Positions 43,784 to 53,316 of a stretch of DNA of 64,000 bases are shown here, in pieces. Under the pieces are notes generated by a model. That model was not told the DNA's origin and did no database searches. It saw only the letters and a list, made by a program, of their open reading frames with translations. The first letter of the stretch is position 1. The number at the start of each line of letters is the position of its first letter. Made by a program: the position numbers and the translations under genes. Source of the stretch: Pseudohalioglobus lutimaris (GTDB taxonomy: Bacteria > Pseudomonadota > Gammaproteobacteria > Pseudomonadales > Halieaceae). The stretch covers positions 1 to 64,000 of the forward strand of contig NZ_PKUS01000018.1 in assembly GCF_002866825.1 (NCBI RefSeq), written 5' to 3'.

Positions 43784-43999
43784 GCATGCAGACCTCTTTT
43801 CCGGGTGTTCACCGATTAAAGCAGTCCTTGTGCCTACGAATGGCGGAAAACCAGGTTTTTGCATTGATATTGCCCCCTGGACATGGCCTGACTGGGAATT
43901 CGAGCTTTCAGGAAATGTAATAAAAGGCCAGTTTTTGCTGTACCTGACCCCACTCGATCCCCTATTTTTTAATTCATTAGCAATAGTGAGGGATTGGAC

Positions 44000-45688
44000 A
44001 TGCTTGAATCAGTCAGCGCCACGGGAACCGGCAGCGAGCAGCAAGCCGGGGAACTTCTCCGGGTTGGACTCTTGGTAGAGGTCACCGGGGAGAGCTTCAC
44101 AGCCAGGCTGGACCCGCGCAAGGATACAGTGGCGGCGATGGAGAGAGGCGCTGATCAGCACATGCCCCCGGGGCAGGTAGGCTCGTATCTCAAGATCGCC
44201 AATGGCAATAGCTTTGTATTGGTCATGGTGGAGCGCAGTTATCACGCCGCGGACAAGCAGGGCCGGGCGGTGAACATGGTCCACCTCACGCCGCTGGGAG
44301 AACTCGACGCCGAAGGGCAGTTCCAGCGCGGCGTGTCCAGCTACCCGATGTCCGGTGCCCGCATTTACACGGTCAACCCGGAAAGCCTGGAGCGGATCTT
44401 TGCCGGTTATGGAGATGCCGATTTCAGGGTCGGTCGCCTGGCATCGTTTGATTCCATTGGCGTACATCTTGATGCGTCGTCATTCTTCGGCCGACACGCG
44501 GCTATACTGGGACAATCCGGTGCAGGTAAGTCCTGGACAGTCACCAGCCTGATCCAGTCTACCCTCACGGCCATGCCTGAGGCGCACATCATTCTGCTGG
44601 ATATGCATGGCGAGTACAGCGACAAGGAAGTGGACGGTATTGTCTCGCGTTCACCTTTCCACGCAGCGGGCAAGGTCCGCAGTTTCAAAGCCGAGGAACT
44701 GGAGTTTCCCTATTGGCTACTTTCGTTTTCCGAGTTGTGCGACCTGCTGATCAACCCGGAGGACGACCACGCATCCATACAGATATCCGCCATGCGCACC
44801 GCGCTGATCAAGCTCCGTAAGGAGGTGAACGAGCATCTCAACCTGGGTCATATCACGGTAGACTCGCCCTTGTATTACTCCCTTGAGGACCTCAATCACG
44901 CCCTCAAGGAGGCTAACAGGGCGACAACGGATTTCGGTAAGGAAAAACTTGCAACATTTGGTAAGTTTGACCAGGTACTGGTGCGGCTGAGCAGTTTGCT
45001 CAACGACAACCGTTACGATTTTTTGATGCGTCCCAAGCAGCGCACCTCGTCTGAATCGCTCACCGGGTTGATGAAGGACCTGGTTGGACTGGGCACTCCC
45101 CGTGCCAGCGTCAGTGTTATTGACCTCAGCGCTGTGCCCTATGACGTGGTGCCGTTGGTGGCGGCACAGATTGGTCGTCTTACCTATGAGTTCAATTTCT
45201 GGAATCCGCGCTGCCGGGACTTCCCGTTGTTCCTGATCTGTGAAGAGGCCCACGAGTACATCCCGCGGGAGGATATCCCCCGCTTCCGTGAGGCACGTCG
45301 GACCATGGAGCGAATCTCCAAGAATGGACGAAAGTATGGCGTAGGTCTCTGCGTTGTTAGCCAGCGCCCTCACGACGTCTCGGAAACTGTGCTTGCGCAG
45401 TGCAGTTCATTCATCTGCCTGAGAATATCCAACCCCGATGATCAAGAGTACGTGCGCTCCATGGTGCCCGATGCCGCGCGCGGTACATTCTCGGCACTGA
45501 CGTCGCTGTCCAAGGGCGAAGCAGTTGCCCTGGGTGAGGCTGTGCCCATGCCGGTACGCTTCCGCGTGGATCTCCCTGATCCTCCCCCCAATTCCACCGA
45601 TATCGACTATTCCGGGAAGTGGCGCTCCGTGGGTGAAGAGATCGACGTCGAAAAGCTGGTGAATAACTGGCACACTCAGGAACGCTAG
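44000..45688 (+). CDS. HerA-like DUF87 hexameric ATPase
   Basis: 562 residues from the ATG with GAGGG 8 bases before it; a TTG two codons earlier is less likely. An N-terminal beta-barrel (HAS-barrel-like, 1-130) precedes an FtsK/HerA-type ATPase: Walker A GQSGAGKSW (about 173-181), Walker B FLICEEAHEYIP (about 412), and an arginine-finger region (SQRPHDVSETVLAQC). HerA proteins in archaea work with the NurA nuclease in DNA end resection, but no nurA is adjacent. In bacteria HerA is also used by defence systems; neighbours here do not suggest defence. Confidence 0.88.
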   Translation: MLESVSATGTGSEQQAGELLRVGLLVEVTGESFTARLDPRKDTVAAMERGADQHMPPGQVGSYLKIANGNSFVLVMVERSYHAADKQGRAVNMVHLTPLGELDAEGQFQRGVSSYPMSGARIYTVNPESLERIFAGYGDADFRVGRLASFDSIGVHLDASSFFGRHAAILGQSGAGKSWTVTSLIQSTLTAMPEAHIILLDMHGEYSDKEVDGIVSRSPFHAAGKVRSFKAEELEFPYWLLSFSELCDLLINPEDDHASIQISAMRTALIKLRKEVNEHLNLGHITVDSPLYYSLEDLNHALKEANRATTDFGKEKLATFGKFDQVLVRLSSLLNDNRYDFLMRPKQRTSSESLTGLMKDLVGLGTPRASVSVIDLSAVPYDVVPLVAAQIGRLTYEFNFWNPRCRDFPLFLICEEAHEYIPREDIPRFREARRTMERISKNGRKYGVGLCVVSQRPHDVSETVLAQCSSFICLRISNPDDQEYVRSMVPDAARGTFSALTSLSKGEAVALGEAVPMPVRFRVDLPDPPPNSTDIDYSGKWRSVGEEIDVEKLVNNWHTQER

Positions 45689-45699
45689 CCGTTTCACAA

Positions 45700-45726
45700 A
45701 CGGGCGCCCCCGGTGCCCGTGGTTTT
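45700..45726 (+). terminator. Hairpin after the HerA gene
   Basis: ACGGGC pairs perfectly with GCCCGT around GCCCCCGGT, followed by GGTTTT. It begins 11 bases after the stop. The T-tract is short, so termination may be partial. Confidence 0.5.
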
Positions 45727-45874
45727 CGCTGCAGCAACGCTCCCGTGCGGGTGGTTCGCACCCTTGCTGCCATCGGTTGTGCCTATGACCGAGATCAAGC
45801 GTTGCGGTCTTTGCGCTTTATCGAGCAGCTATGGCTACTTTATGATGGACCACCTGTCTCCTGGAGGAGCCGCG

Positions 45875-46144
45875 ATGGTTACCGTCAAACGCCTTGTTCT
45901 GGATGTACTGAAGCCTCATCAGCCCGGTGCGCTGTATTTCTGTCAGCACATTGCCCGCCTTGGTGATGATTACCAGGTCTGCCTGTCGGTAGAAGAGGTG
46001 GATGAAAACACCCAGACACTGCAGTTGGAAATACGCGGTGCGTCCATAGTCCTGGAGTCTATTGAGAAGGCTATCGCCGAAATGGGTGCCTCCCTGCACA
46101 GTATCGACCTGGTGGAGGTGCACAATGAGGCCGATAAACCCTGA
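45875..46144 (+). CDS. DUF211 protein
   Basis: 89 residues from an ATG preceded by GGAGG at 6 bases. The pattern VKRLVLDVLKPHQPG, EEVDENTQTLQLEIRG and GASLHSIDLVEV is that of DUF211, a ferredoxin-like fold family common in archaea and found in some bacteria. It is adjacent to the TIGR00267 membrane protein, and may be its regulator or metal-binding partner. Biochemical function is unknown. Confidence 0.85.
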   Translation: MVTVKRLVLDVLKPHQPGALYFCQHIARLGDDYQVCLSVEEVDENTQTLQLEIRGASIVLESIEKAIAEMGASLHSIDLVEVHNEADKP

Positions 46145-46150
46145 TTGCTG

Positions 46151-46732
46151 ATGAGTCCTCTCAGGCGTATCAATCGCTTACTGAGCGTATCCGATTCCCA
46201 CGGCATTCTGCGCCGCTACCTGGTGGTCAATGGCTTTGACGGCGCATTGGCCATGCTCGGGCTTATTATTGGTTTTCTGGTCAGCGAGCCCGCGGAGTTG
46301 GACATGGTTACCAACGCCTGCCTGGCAACCGCTATAGCCCTCGGTATGAGCGGGGTCAGCAGTGCCTACGTCAGTGAAGTGGCGGAGCGCAAACGTGAGT
46401 TAGGCAGGCTGGAGGACTCCATGATCTCCGATCTGGGTGAGTCTGCCCACGGACGGGCGGCGCGCTGGGTACCGGTGCTGGTCGCAGTGGTAAACGGCGG
46501 CGCGCCCTTAGTGATTTCCCTGCTGATTATCCTGCCGCTGTGGTTGGTACAGGCCGGTTTTTCCCTGCCTGTTGCGCCACTCTACCTGGCAGGCGCTGTC
46601 GCCGGGTTGATGATCTGTGTGTTGGGAATGTTACTTGGGCGCATCGCCGATGTGTCCTGGGTTCGTAGCGGCCTGCAGACCCTGCTGGTCGCCGCGGTCA
46701 CGGTAGCGTTGATCTACCTGCTCACGGGATAA
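46151..46732 (+). CDS. TIGR00267/VIT-like membrane protein
   Basis: 193 residues with about five membrane helices. The segment RYLVVNGFDGALAMLGLIIGFLV and then ALGMSGVSSAYVSEVAERKREL recalls the VIT1/CCC1 iron-manganese transporter group, in the TIGR00267 branch known mainly from archaea. A metal-transport role is an inference. It starts 6 bases after the DUF211 stop and ends 4 bases before the P-type ATPase, forming a tight operon. Confidence 0.75.
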   Translation: MSPLRRINRLLSVSDSHGILRRYLVVNGFDGALAMLGLIIGFLVSEPAELDMVTNACLATAIALGMSGVSSAYVSEVAERKRELGRLEDSMISDLGESAHGRAARWVPVLVAVVNGGAPLVISLLIILPLWLVQAGFSLPVAPLYLAGAVAGLMICVLGMLLGRIADVSWVRSGLQTLLVAAVTVALIYLLTG

Positions 46733-46736
46733 GTAA

Positions 46737-49355
46737 ATGACGCCTTTTGTCTGGTACAGCAGTGAAGTCGGTGCCGCACTGAAGCAACTGCAGGTGGATG
46801 CATCCGGGCTGAGCAGCACTGAGGCAGGCCAGCGTCTGGCACAATATGGCGCCAACGCGCTACCCGAGAAGCGTCGCCGGACGCTGCTGGCGCTGTTCTT
46901 ATCCCAGTTCCGTGATTTCATGATTATGGTCCTGCTCGCTGCGGCGGTCATCTCGGGCGTGGTTGGTGAGCCCGAAGACACCATTGCCATCCTGGTTATC
47001 GTCATACTCAATGCGATTGTCGGCTCGGTGCAGGAGCGTCGTGCAGAGAACGCCATTGCCGCCCTGCATAAAATGACGGCACCCTCGGCACGGGTGCTGC
47101 GCGATGGCCAGGTCACTACACTGGAAGCGACCGAACTGGTTCCCGGCGATGTGGTCCTGCTGGAGGCGGGGTCGATAGTGCCTGCAGACCTGCGCCTGCT
47201 GGAGGTTGAGGAGCTGCTTACAGATGAATCGGCACTCACCGGCGAGTCGGTAGCATCGCGCAAGCAGGCCGAGGCGGTAGAGGGGGCGGGGCTGCCGCCG
47301 GCAGATCAGGCCAGCATGGCTTTCAGGGGTTGCCTGGTGACCAGTGGCAGTGGCACCGGCCTGGTGGTGGCGACTGCCCAGGATACCGAGATGGGTCGTA
47401 TCGCCGAGTTGTTGAGCAGCGAACCCAAGGTGAAAACACCGCTGCAGCAGCGCTTGGCCCGCTTCGGCCGCTACCTGGCTCTGGCTGTGCTGGGTATTTG
47501 CGCCATCGTGTTTACTGCCGGCCTGTTGCAGGGACAACCCACGCTGCTGATGTTTCTCACGGCAGTCAGCCTGGCGGTGGCGGCGATTCCGGAAGCCATG
47601 CCGGCGGTGATTACCGTGTCGCTCGCTCTGGGCGCGCGCAAACTGACTCGCCATCGCGCACTGATCCGCAACCTGCCCGCGGTAGAGACGCTGGGCTCAG
47701 TCACCTGTATCTGTGCCGACAAAACCGGGACATTGACGCGCAACCGGATGACCGTGGAAGCGTTCTATTGCGATGGGCAGCGACTGGCGGAACTGCAACA
47801 GGAAGGTGTTGCGACGGAATTGGGGCAGGCTATAGCGCTGAACAACGACGTGTTGCAGGAGGCGGGTGAGCCGGTCGGTGAGCCGACGGAGCTGGCTCTG
47901 TTTATTGCTGCTCAACAGGCGGGCTTTGACAAGGATAGTCTCAGTGTCGGCTGTCCTCGGCTGGGTGCACTCCCGTTCGACAGCGAGCGCAAGCGCATGT
48001 CCACTCTGCACGGTCTTGGCGACGCTGTCGTGGCTTATGTCAAGGGCGCGCCGGAGCAAGTGATCCCATTGTGCACAGGCTTTTATGGCGAGGGTGCTGC
48101 CCCGGCTATCGATCAACAGGCCTTGCTGGCTGAGGCGGATTCATTGGCGGCAGAAGGTTATCGCGTGTTGGCTTTCGCCCGACGTGAACTGGGGTCGCTG
48201 CCGGCTGAGCCGTCGCCGGAAGAAGTGGAACAGCAGCTGGATTTCCTGGGCCTGGTTGCACTGATTGATCCGCCTCGCGACGAGGTACCACAGGCCGTCG
48301 CCGACTGCCTCACGGCAGGCATCAAGCCGATGATGATCACTGGCGACCACCCGGGTACCGCCCTGGCGATAGCCCGGCGTTTAGGTATCGTTGAAGATGG
48401 TGGCGAGGCCGTTAGCGGTGAGCAGCTGGCAGCGGCAGACGACGAGGCGCTACAGCAGATAGTGGGTACCGCACGCGTGTTTGCCCGGGTGACGCCAGAG
48501 CAGAAACTACGAATAGTCAAGGCTCTGCAGCAGCGTGGCGAGTTCGTGGCCATGACCGGGGACGGGGTCAATGATGCGCCCGCCCTGAAACGCGCCAATA
48601 TCGGTATTGCCATGGGCCAGAAGGGTACCGACGTGGCCCGCGAAGCAGCGGACATGGTGCTACTGGACGATAACTTTGCCACTATCGTCAGTGCGGTGCG
48701 CGAGGGTCGTTCTATCTTCGACAACATCCGCAAGTTCATCAAAGACACCATGAGTTCCAACTCGGGTGAGATCTGGACTTTGCTGCTGGCACCCTTCATG
48801 GGATTGCCGATCCCCCTGCTGCCTATCCATATATTGTGGATAAACCTGGTCACCGATGGCCTGCCGGGTCTGGCATTCAGTGCCGAACCGGCGGAACCCG
48901 GGATTATGCGTCGTCCGCCGCGCCCGCCGCAGGAGAACATTTTTGCCCATGGCATGTGGCAGCATATTATCTGGGTGGGGCTCTACATTGCCGGCATCTC
49001 AATCGCCGCCATGGCGTGGGCCATCGATCGCGAGGCGGCGTATTGGCAGACGGTGGTATTCACGGTACTCACTGTGTCCCAGTTGTTTCACTCCATAGCG
49101 GTGCGTGCGGAAACGGCCTCGCTGTTGCGTATAGGGCTATTCAGCAATCCTCCGATGCTGCTTGCTGTGAGTATCACCCTGTTGTTGCAGTTGGCGGTTA
49201 TCTATCTGCCCGCCCTCAATAGTGTGTTTCACACCCAGCCGCTGCCCGTCCTTGACCTGCTCGCTTGCCTGGCGCTGTCTTCCACGGTATTGGTGGTAGT
49301 GGAGGTGGAGAAGTATCTGGTGCGCCGCCGCCTGATCTACCAGGGCAACGGCTGA
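46737..49355 (+). CDS. Calcium-type (P2A) cation-transporting ATPase
   Basis: 872 residues. An N-terminal cation-ATPase domain leads to TGES (168-171), the metal-binding IPEAMP stretch in TM4 (SERCA has PEGLP), the phosphorylated D328 in DKTGTLTRN, KGAPE for nucleotide binding, and TGDGVNDAPALKRA. The last about 200 residues add six helices. It pumps Ca2+ or Mn2+ out of the cytosol. Sitting right after a VIT-like protein, it suggests a divalent-cation handling unit. Confidence 0.92.
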   Translation: MTPFVWYSSEVGAALKQLQVDASGLSSTEAGQRLAQYGANALPEKRRRTLLALFLSQFRDFMIMVLLAAAVISGVVGEPEDTIAILVIVILNAIVGSVQERRAENAIAALHKMTAPSARVLRDGQVTTLEATELVPGDVVLLEAGSIVPADLRLLEVEELLTDESALTGESVASRKQAEAVEGAGLPPADQASMAFRGCLVTSGSGTGLVVATAQDTEMGRIAELLSSEPKVKTPLQQRLARFGRYLALAVLGICAIVFTAGLLQGQPTLLMFLTAVSLAVAAIPEAMPAVITVSLALGARKLTRHRALIRNLPAVETLGSVTCICADKTGTLTRNRMTVEAFYCDGQRLAELQQEGVATELGQAIALNNDVLQEAGEPVGEPTELALFIAAQQAGFDKDSLSVGCPRLGALPFDSERKRMSTLHGLGDAVVAYVKGAPEQVIPLCTGFYGEGAAPAIDQQALLAEADSLAAEGYRVLAFARRELGSLPAEPSPEEVEQQLDFLGLVALIDPPRDEVPQAVADCLTAGIKPMMITGDHPGTALAIARRLGIVEDGGEAVSGEQLAAADDEALQQIVGTARVFARVTPEQKLRIVKALQQRGEFVAMTGDGVNDAPALKRANIGIAMGQKGTDVAREAADMVLLDDNFATIVSAVREGRSIFDNIRKFIKDTMSSNSGEIWTLLLAPFMGLPIPLLPIHILWINLVTDGLPGLAFSAEPAEPGIMRRPPRPPQENIFAHGMWQHIIWVGLYIAGISIAAMAWAIDREAAYWQTVVFTVLTVSQLFHSIAVRAETASLLRIGLFSNPPMLLAVSITLLLQLAVIYLPALNSVFHTQPLPVLDLLACLALSSTVLVVVEVEKYLVRRRLIYQGNG

Positions 49356-49432
49356 TGATATTCACCTGTTTACCTGCAGATCGGTTTAGCGCAGCGCAGG
49401 TAGACACCGCTGGCCTGTCCTATACTGTCAGT

Positions 49433-50779
49433 ATGAAGGGCAAACTCTACGACATGTTCATTAAGATCCTTTTTCTCGCTGTGTTTTGCCTGGGCACCAG
49501 CGCAAGTTACGCGGATGCCTGGTTGGTAGAGGTGGACGGAGCGGTGGGCCCGGCGACGGCTGACCACATGGTACGTGGCCTGGCGAAGGCGCAGGACGCG
49601 GGTGCTGAGCTGGTGGTGCTGCGTATCGACACGCCCGGGGGGCTGGACAGCGCCATGCGTGACATGATCAAGGCCGTGCTGGCGTCCCCCATTCCTGTGC
49701 TCGGTTATGTCGCGCCCAGTGGTGCCCATGCAGCCAGCGCCGGCACCTATCTACTGTATGCCACCCATGTCGCCGCCATGGCACCGGGTACCAATCTGGG
49801 TGCGGCCACGCCGGTGCAAATCAGTGGGCCAGACCTGGGCCGTGGGCCTTCCCCCGGGGAGGAGGGTGCAGCTCCTCCCGGGCCTTCCGCAATGGAGAAG
49901 AAAGTCGTTAACGATGCGGTGGCCTACATCCAGAGCCTGGCGCAATTGCGCGGCCGCAACGCTGAGTGGGCGGAACGCGCCGTGCGAGAAGGCGCCAGCC
50001 TGTCAGCTGAGGATGCTCTCGAGTTGGGGGTGGTGGACCTGCTTGCCGAGTCGGCTGACGACTTGCTGGAACTGGCGGACGGGCGGCAAGTGAGCGTCAA
50101 CGGGGTGGAGCAAACCGTCAACAGTGCCGAGCTGGCGCTTTATCACCACCAGATTGACTGGCGAAGCGAGTTTCTCGCGGTCATTACCGATCCAAACGTG
50201 GCCTACATCCTGATGCTTGTAGGTATCTACGGCCTGATCATTGAATTCTACAACCCGGGAATCGGCCTGCCCGGCGTGTTGGGAGCCCTGTGTCTGTTGC
50301 TGGCACTCTATGCTTTCCAGGTTCTGCCAGTGAGCTATGCAGGACTGGCACTGATCCTGCTGGGTGTCGGCCTGATGACGGCGGAGGCCTTTGCACCCAG
50401 CTTCGGCATACTTGGCCTGGGTGGACTGGCGGCCTTTGTCATCGGCTCGGTGATGCTGATGGACACAGAGTTGCCTGCCTACCGTATTGCGTTTCCTGTT
50501 ATCGCCGCGTTCGCGGTATTCAGCGCTGCCCTGTGCTCTATCGCGCTGGGCCTGATACTCAAGGCCCGGCGCCAGGTCAGCGTGAGCGGTGTAGAGCACC
50601 TGCTCGGTCAACTGGCGGTTGTTGAAAAAGTCACACCCGAGGGCACCTGGGTGCGACTCGACGGTGAGCTGTGGAACGCTGAAAGCGCACAGTCCCTGGC
50701 GGAGCAAGATGAGGTAACCGTAGATGCGCTGGATGGACTGGTACTGACGGTGAGCCCGAGCAAAAAGGAGAAGAGCTGA
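49433..50779 (+). CDS. NfeD-family membrane serine protease (long form)
   Basis: About 448 residues. A signal peptide ([21 protein letters not shown]) precedes a ClpP-like protease domain ([18 protein letters not shown], then the nucleophile Ser in AASAGTYL and the Lys in KKVVNDA), then four to five membrane helices, and a C-terminal OB-fold NfeD domain ([15 protein letters not shown]). The archaeal homologue cleaves the C-terminus of stomatin, and a slipin gene follows with a one-base overlap. A TATACT box lies just before the ATG at 49433, so that start would be leaderless; the ATG at 49454 is an alternative. Confidence 0.9.
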   Translation: MKGKLYDMFIKILFLAVFCLGTSASYADAWLVEVDGAVGPATADHMVRGLAKAQDAGAELVVLRIDTPGGLDSAMRDMIKAVLASPIPVLGYVAPSGAHAASAGTYLLYATHVAAMAPGTNLGAATPVQISGPDLGRGPSPGEEGAAPPGPSAMEKKVVNDAVAYIQSLAQLRGRNAEWAERAVREGASLSAEDALELGVVDLLAESADDLLELADGRQVSVNGVEQTVNSAELALYHHQIDWRSEFLAVITDPNVAYILMLVGIYGLIIEFYNPGIGLPGVLGALCLLLALYAFQVLPVSYAGLALILLGVGLMTAEAFAPSFGILGLGGLAAFVIGSVMLMDTELPAYRIAFPVIAAFAVFSAALCSIALGLILKARRQVSVSGVEHLLGQLAVVEKVTPEGTWVRLDGELWNAESAQSLAEQDEVTVDALDGLVLTVSPSKKEKS

Positions 50780-51534
50780 TGTTCGAAATGGAGTTTTTCG
50801 GCGGTGTATTGCTGCTACTGGCGGTTGGGCTTCTGTTGTCCATGTTCCGGGTGCTGCGGGAGTACGAACGCGGCGTGATTTTTATGCTGGGCAGGTTCTA
50901 CAAGGTAAAAGGCCCGGGTCTGATCATCATTGTCCCGGTACTGCAGCAGATCGTGAAAGTGGATTTACGCACCATCGTGATGGACGTGCCTACGCAGGAT
51001 GTAATCTCCCGTGACAACGTCTCGGTGCAGGTCAACGCGGTGATCTACTTTCGTGTGCTGGACCCGGAGAAGGCGATCATCCAGGTGGAAAACTACCTGG
51101 AAGCGACCAGCCAGCTCTCCCAGACCACGTTGCGTTCGGTGCTGGGCCAACACGAACTGGACGACATGTTGGCAGAACGTGAACAGCTCAATGTGCACAT
51201 CCAGAATATTCTCGACAAGCAGACCGCAGCCTGGGGTATCAAAGTCGCGAATGTAGAGCTGAAACATGTCGACCTAAATGAGACCATGGTGCGGGCGATT
51301 GCCAAGCAGGCAGAGGCGGAGCGGGAACGTCGCGCCAAGGTCATTCACGCCGTGGGTGAGGCCGAAGCTGCAGAGAAGCTCGCAGAGGCCGCCAAGGTAC
51401 TGGCACACCAGGACCAGGCCATCCAGCTGCGCTACCTGCAGACGCTGGTGGAAATCGCCGGCGACAAAAGTAACACCATTGTATTCCCCTTGCCTGTAGA
51501 TCTTGCCGCCAAGCTGAGCAACAACTCAGACTAG
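50779..51534 (+). CDS. Slipin (stomatin/SPFH-domain protein)
   Basis: 251 residues. An N-terminal membrane anchor ([14 protein letters not shown]) is followed by the SPFH domain ([40 protein letters not shown]) and a helical coiled-coil tail. Slipins form ring-like scaffolds in the inner membrane and are processed or regulated by the NfeD protease encoded just before. The pair is a classic operon. Confidence 0.95.
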   Translation: MFEMEFFGGVLLLLAVGLLLSMFRVLREYERGVIFMLGRFYKVKGPGLIIIVPVLQQIVKVDLRTIVMDVPTQDVISRDNVSVQVNAVIYFRVLDPEKAIIQVENYLEATSQLSQTTLRSVLGQHELDDMLAEREQLNVHIQNILDKQTAAWGIKVANVELKHVDLNETMVRAIAKQAEAERERRAKVIHAVGEAEAAEKLAEAAKVLAHQDQAIQLRYLQTLVEIAGDKSNTIVFPLPVDLAAKLSNNSD

Positions 51535-51576
51535 CCGCTGCCCGTCCGCAAGAACGGAACTCCGGGCGTTCATTGA

Positions 51577-52878
51577 TTAGTCTGCAGGTGCTTTTGCAGT
51601 CGCCAGGCTGGTGTCGGCTTTGCTGTTGGCGTCGCGCTGTTTGAGGTGCGCACGCAGGTCAACCACTGTTTTGAGTAGGATAACCGCCATGATCACCGGT
51701 GCTGCCTCGCCCAGCATCATGCTCAGCGCGCCGCCGAAAATGATAACCATGTGCATGAAGATGATGCGGCTGTAGGGCTCTGACATTTGCTGGCGCATCG
51801 TGCGCTGCAAGTATTCCCGACGGCCGATGAAATTGTGAAAGAAGGAAAAACCGTGGCTGATAAACAGGGCGAGCAGCGCTGGCCAAAGGCCCAGGAACAG
51901 CACAGCGACGTCCTTCACACTGGCGTCCATTGACCCCCCGTTGCCGGTATCCTGCAAAAACAGGGCGTGCAGGAAGAGAAAGTGTATGGCCATGAAACCG
52001 CCGAAGTGGCCAAGGAAAAAAATGGCTGCGCCGGGAGCCATCCACCTGCCGATGACCGTGATCTTGCATATGTTGAAAAAGCCGATGACCGCGCTTTCGG
52101 CCCAGTACAGCAACATGAGTAAACCCAGGTCCCAGTTCCAGAAAACGGCGCCGAACAGGGGGACGATGTTCGCGGCAATCAGCATCAGGCTGGAGGGCGA
52201 GGCGAGGCTCAAGGGCGTGCTTGCATCCGCCGGTGCCACGGGCAATGGCTCCAGAGTTGCAGCTGGATTGACGGTCAGTTCCGCCTGGGAGGCTTCCCCC
52301 TGGCGCAGGGTAACGCCGGCGAAAGTTTCAATACGCTCAGCAATGGCAGCCAGGCTTTCTGCCGGAAGGTTAATGCCAAACGCCGCCTGGCTGGGGCCAT
52401 AGTCAAACACCGCATGATTGCCGCGCCATGAACGGGCCTTTTTGGCTGCCGGCATTTCGGTACGCAGGTTGCGGATGCTGGTGGCACGGTAGCGCATGCG
52501 CAACCCCAGCCAGGGCAGGCCCAGTTCTATGGCCAGTTCCCCGGGTCTTGCGCGGAGTGACTCACGTCCAAACAGCAGCATCAGCAGCAGAGCCGTCATC
52601 GTCAGCGGTGCCAGTGACCAGCCCAGCAGCCAGAAGGTAAGAAACAAGGCAGTGATCAGGTTGAACAGGCTGTCTGCCTGCTGCCACAGCTCGCTGGCCT
52701 GGCGGAACGTAATAACGGCTGGAATGGCAAAGACAAGGTCGAACACTGCCAGCGCAATGATCGCGCCCCAGTGTCGCGGTAGGGCAAAGGTTTCCTCGTA
52801 AGGGTAGCTATCCCCCCGCCCGCGCCAGTGGAGAGCGATATCAGGTCGTATCCCTTTGCCGCCATTTTTGCCGAGCAT
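51577..52878 (-). CDS. DUF6498-type multi-pass membrane protein
   Basis: 433 residues. Two or three N-terminal helices (40-105), a soluble segment (110-215) and then six or so helices, with the family-like stretch NIVPLFGAVFWNWDLG-LLMLLYWAESAVIGFFN. DUF6498 proteins have no known function. It converges with the slipin gene. Its N-terminal half, with FDYGPSQAAFGINL, resembles no other family I recognise. Confidence 0.75.
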   Translation of the reverse strand: MLGKNGGKGIRPDIALHWRGRGDSYPYEETFALPRHWGAIIALAVFDLVFAIPAVITFRQASELWQQADSLFNLITALFLTFWLLGWSLAPLTMTALLLMLLFGRESLRARPGELAIELGLPWLGLRMRYRATSIRNLRTEMPAAKKARSWRGNHAVFDYGPSQAAFGINLPAESLAAIAERIETFAGVTLRQGEASQAELTVNPAATLEPLPVAPADASTPLSLASPSSLMLIAANIVPLFGAVFWNWDLGLLMLLYWAESAVIGFFNICKITVIGRWMAPGAAIFFLGHFGGFMAIHFLFLHALFLQDTGNGGSMDASVKDVAVLFLGLWPALLALFISHGFSFFHNFIGRREYLQRTMRQQMSEPYSRIIFMHMVIIFGGALSMMLGEAAPVIMAVILLKTVVDLRAHLKQRDANSKADTSLATAKAPAD

Positions 52879-52910
52879 GGGCCTGGCCTCCGCGGTTGAA
52901 GTTGCCCTGG

Positions 52911-53129
52911 CTACCAGTTCAGTTCGATTTCCAGGCTGGTCTCATCGCTCTCGATCTCCAGTTCCACTTCCAGCTCTACCGCGTCGGGGACTTTTACGTG
53001 CAGGCCCTTACCCTCCCGGGTGAACTGCAGTTCATTGTGACGTTCCAGCGAGTCAGCTATGCGGTGTAGCACCTTCGCAGCCTCTTCACGGGAAAGTGTG
53101 CGTTTCTCTTTTATCTCCAGAATATCCAT
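52911..53129 (-). CDS. Amphi-Trp domain protein
   Basis: 72 residues. The pattern KRTLSREEAAKVLHRIADSLERH, then alternating charged and hydrophobic strands and a final ELNW, is that of the amphi-Trp domain, a small fold with a C-terminal Trp found in bacteria and haloarchaea. Function is unknown. It lies just upstream of the DUF6498 gene in the same direction. Confidence 0.85.
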   Translation of the reverse strand: MDILEIKEKRTLSREEAAKVLHRIADSLERHNELQFTREGKGLHVKVPDAVELEVELEIESDETSLEIELNW

Positions 53130-53316
53130 AATCCTGCGCCTTTAGTTGCTGTGGTTGTGAGAAGGTATCATCGTTGCAAAGGGAATGGCATGGCAAACTA
53201 TTGAGCCAGCTCACTTGTTGTCAGTATTCTCCTGGCCCGTCTTCGACCAGCAGCCAGCCTGCTTTGTCCGTTTCGAGGTGCCATTGCAGCTGGCATTGGT
53301 CGACCGTTGGCCGATG

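Noticed and set aside
43830-43860. Terminator AAAACC-A-GGTTTTT after the hydrolase gene
   Set aside because: The two arms leave almost no loop, so a stable hairpin cannot form.
44000-45688. HerA-based defence system
   Set aside because: No nuclease, SIR2 or DUF4297-type partner is adjacent; the neighbours are metal and membrane genes.
48158-48955. Leftward open frame of 265 codons
   Set aside because: Antisense to the P-type ATPase; Ser/Arg-rich composition typical of a shadow frame.
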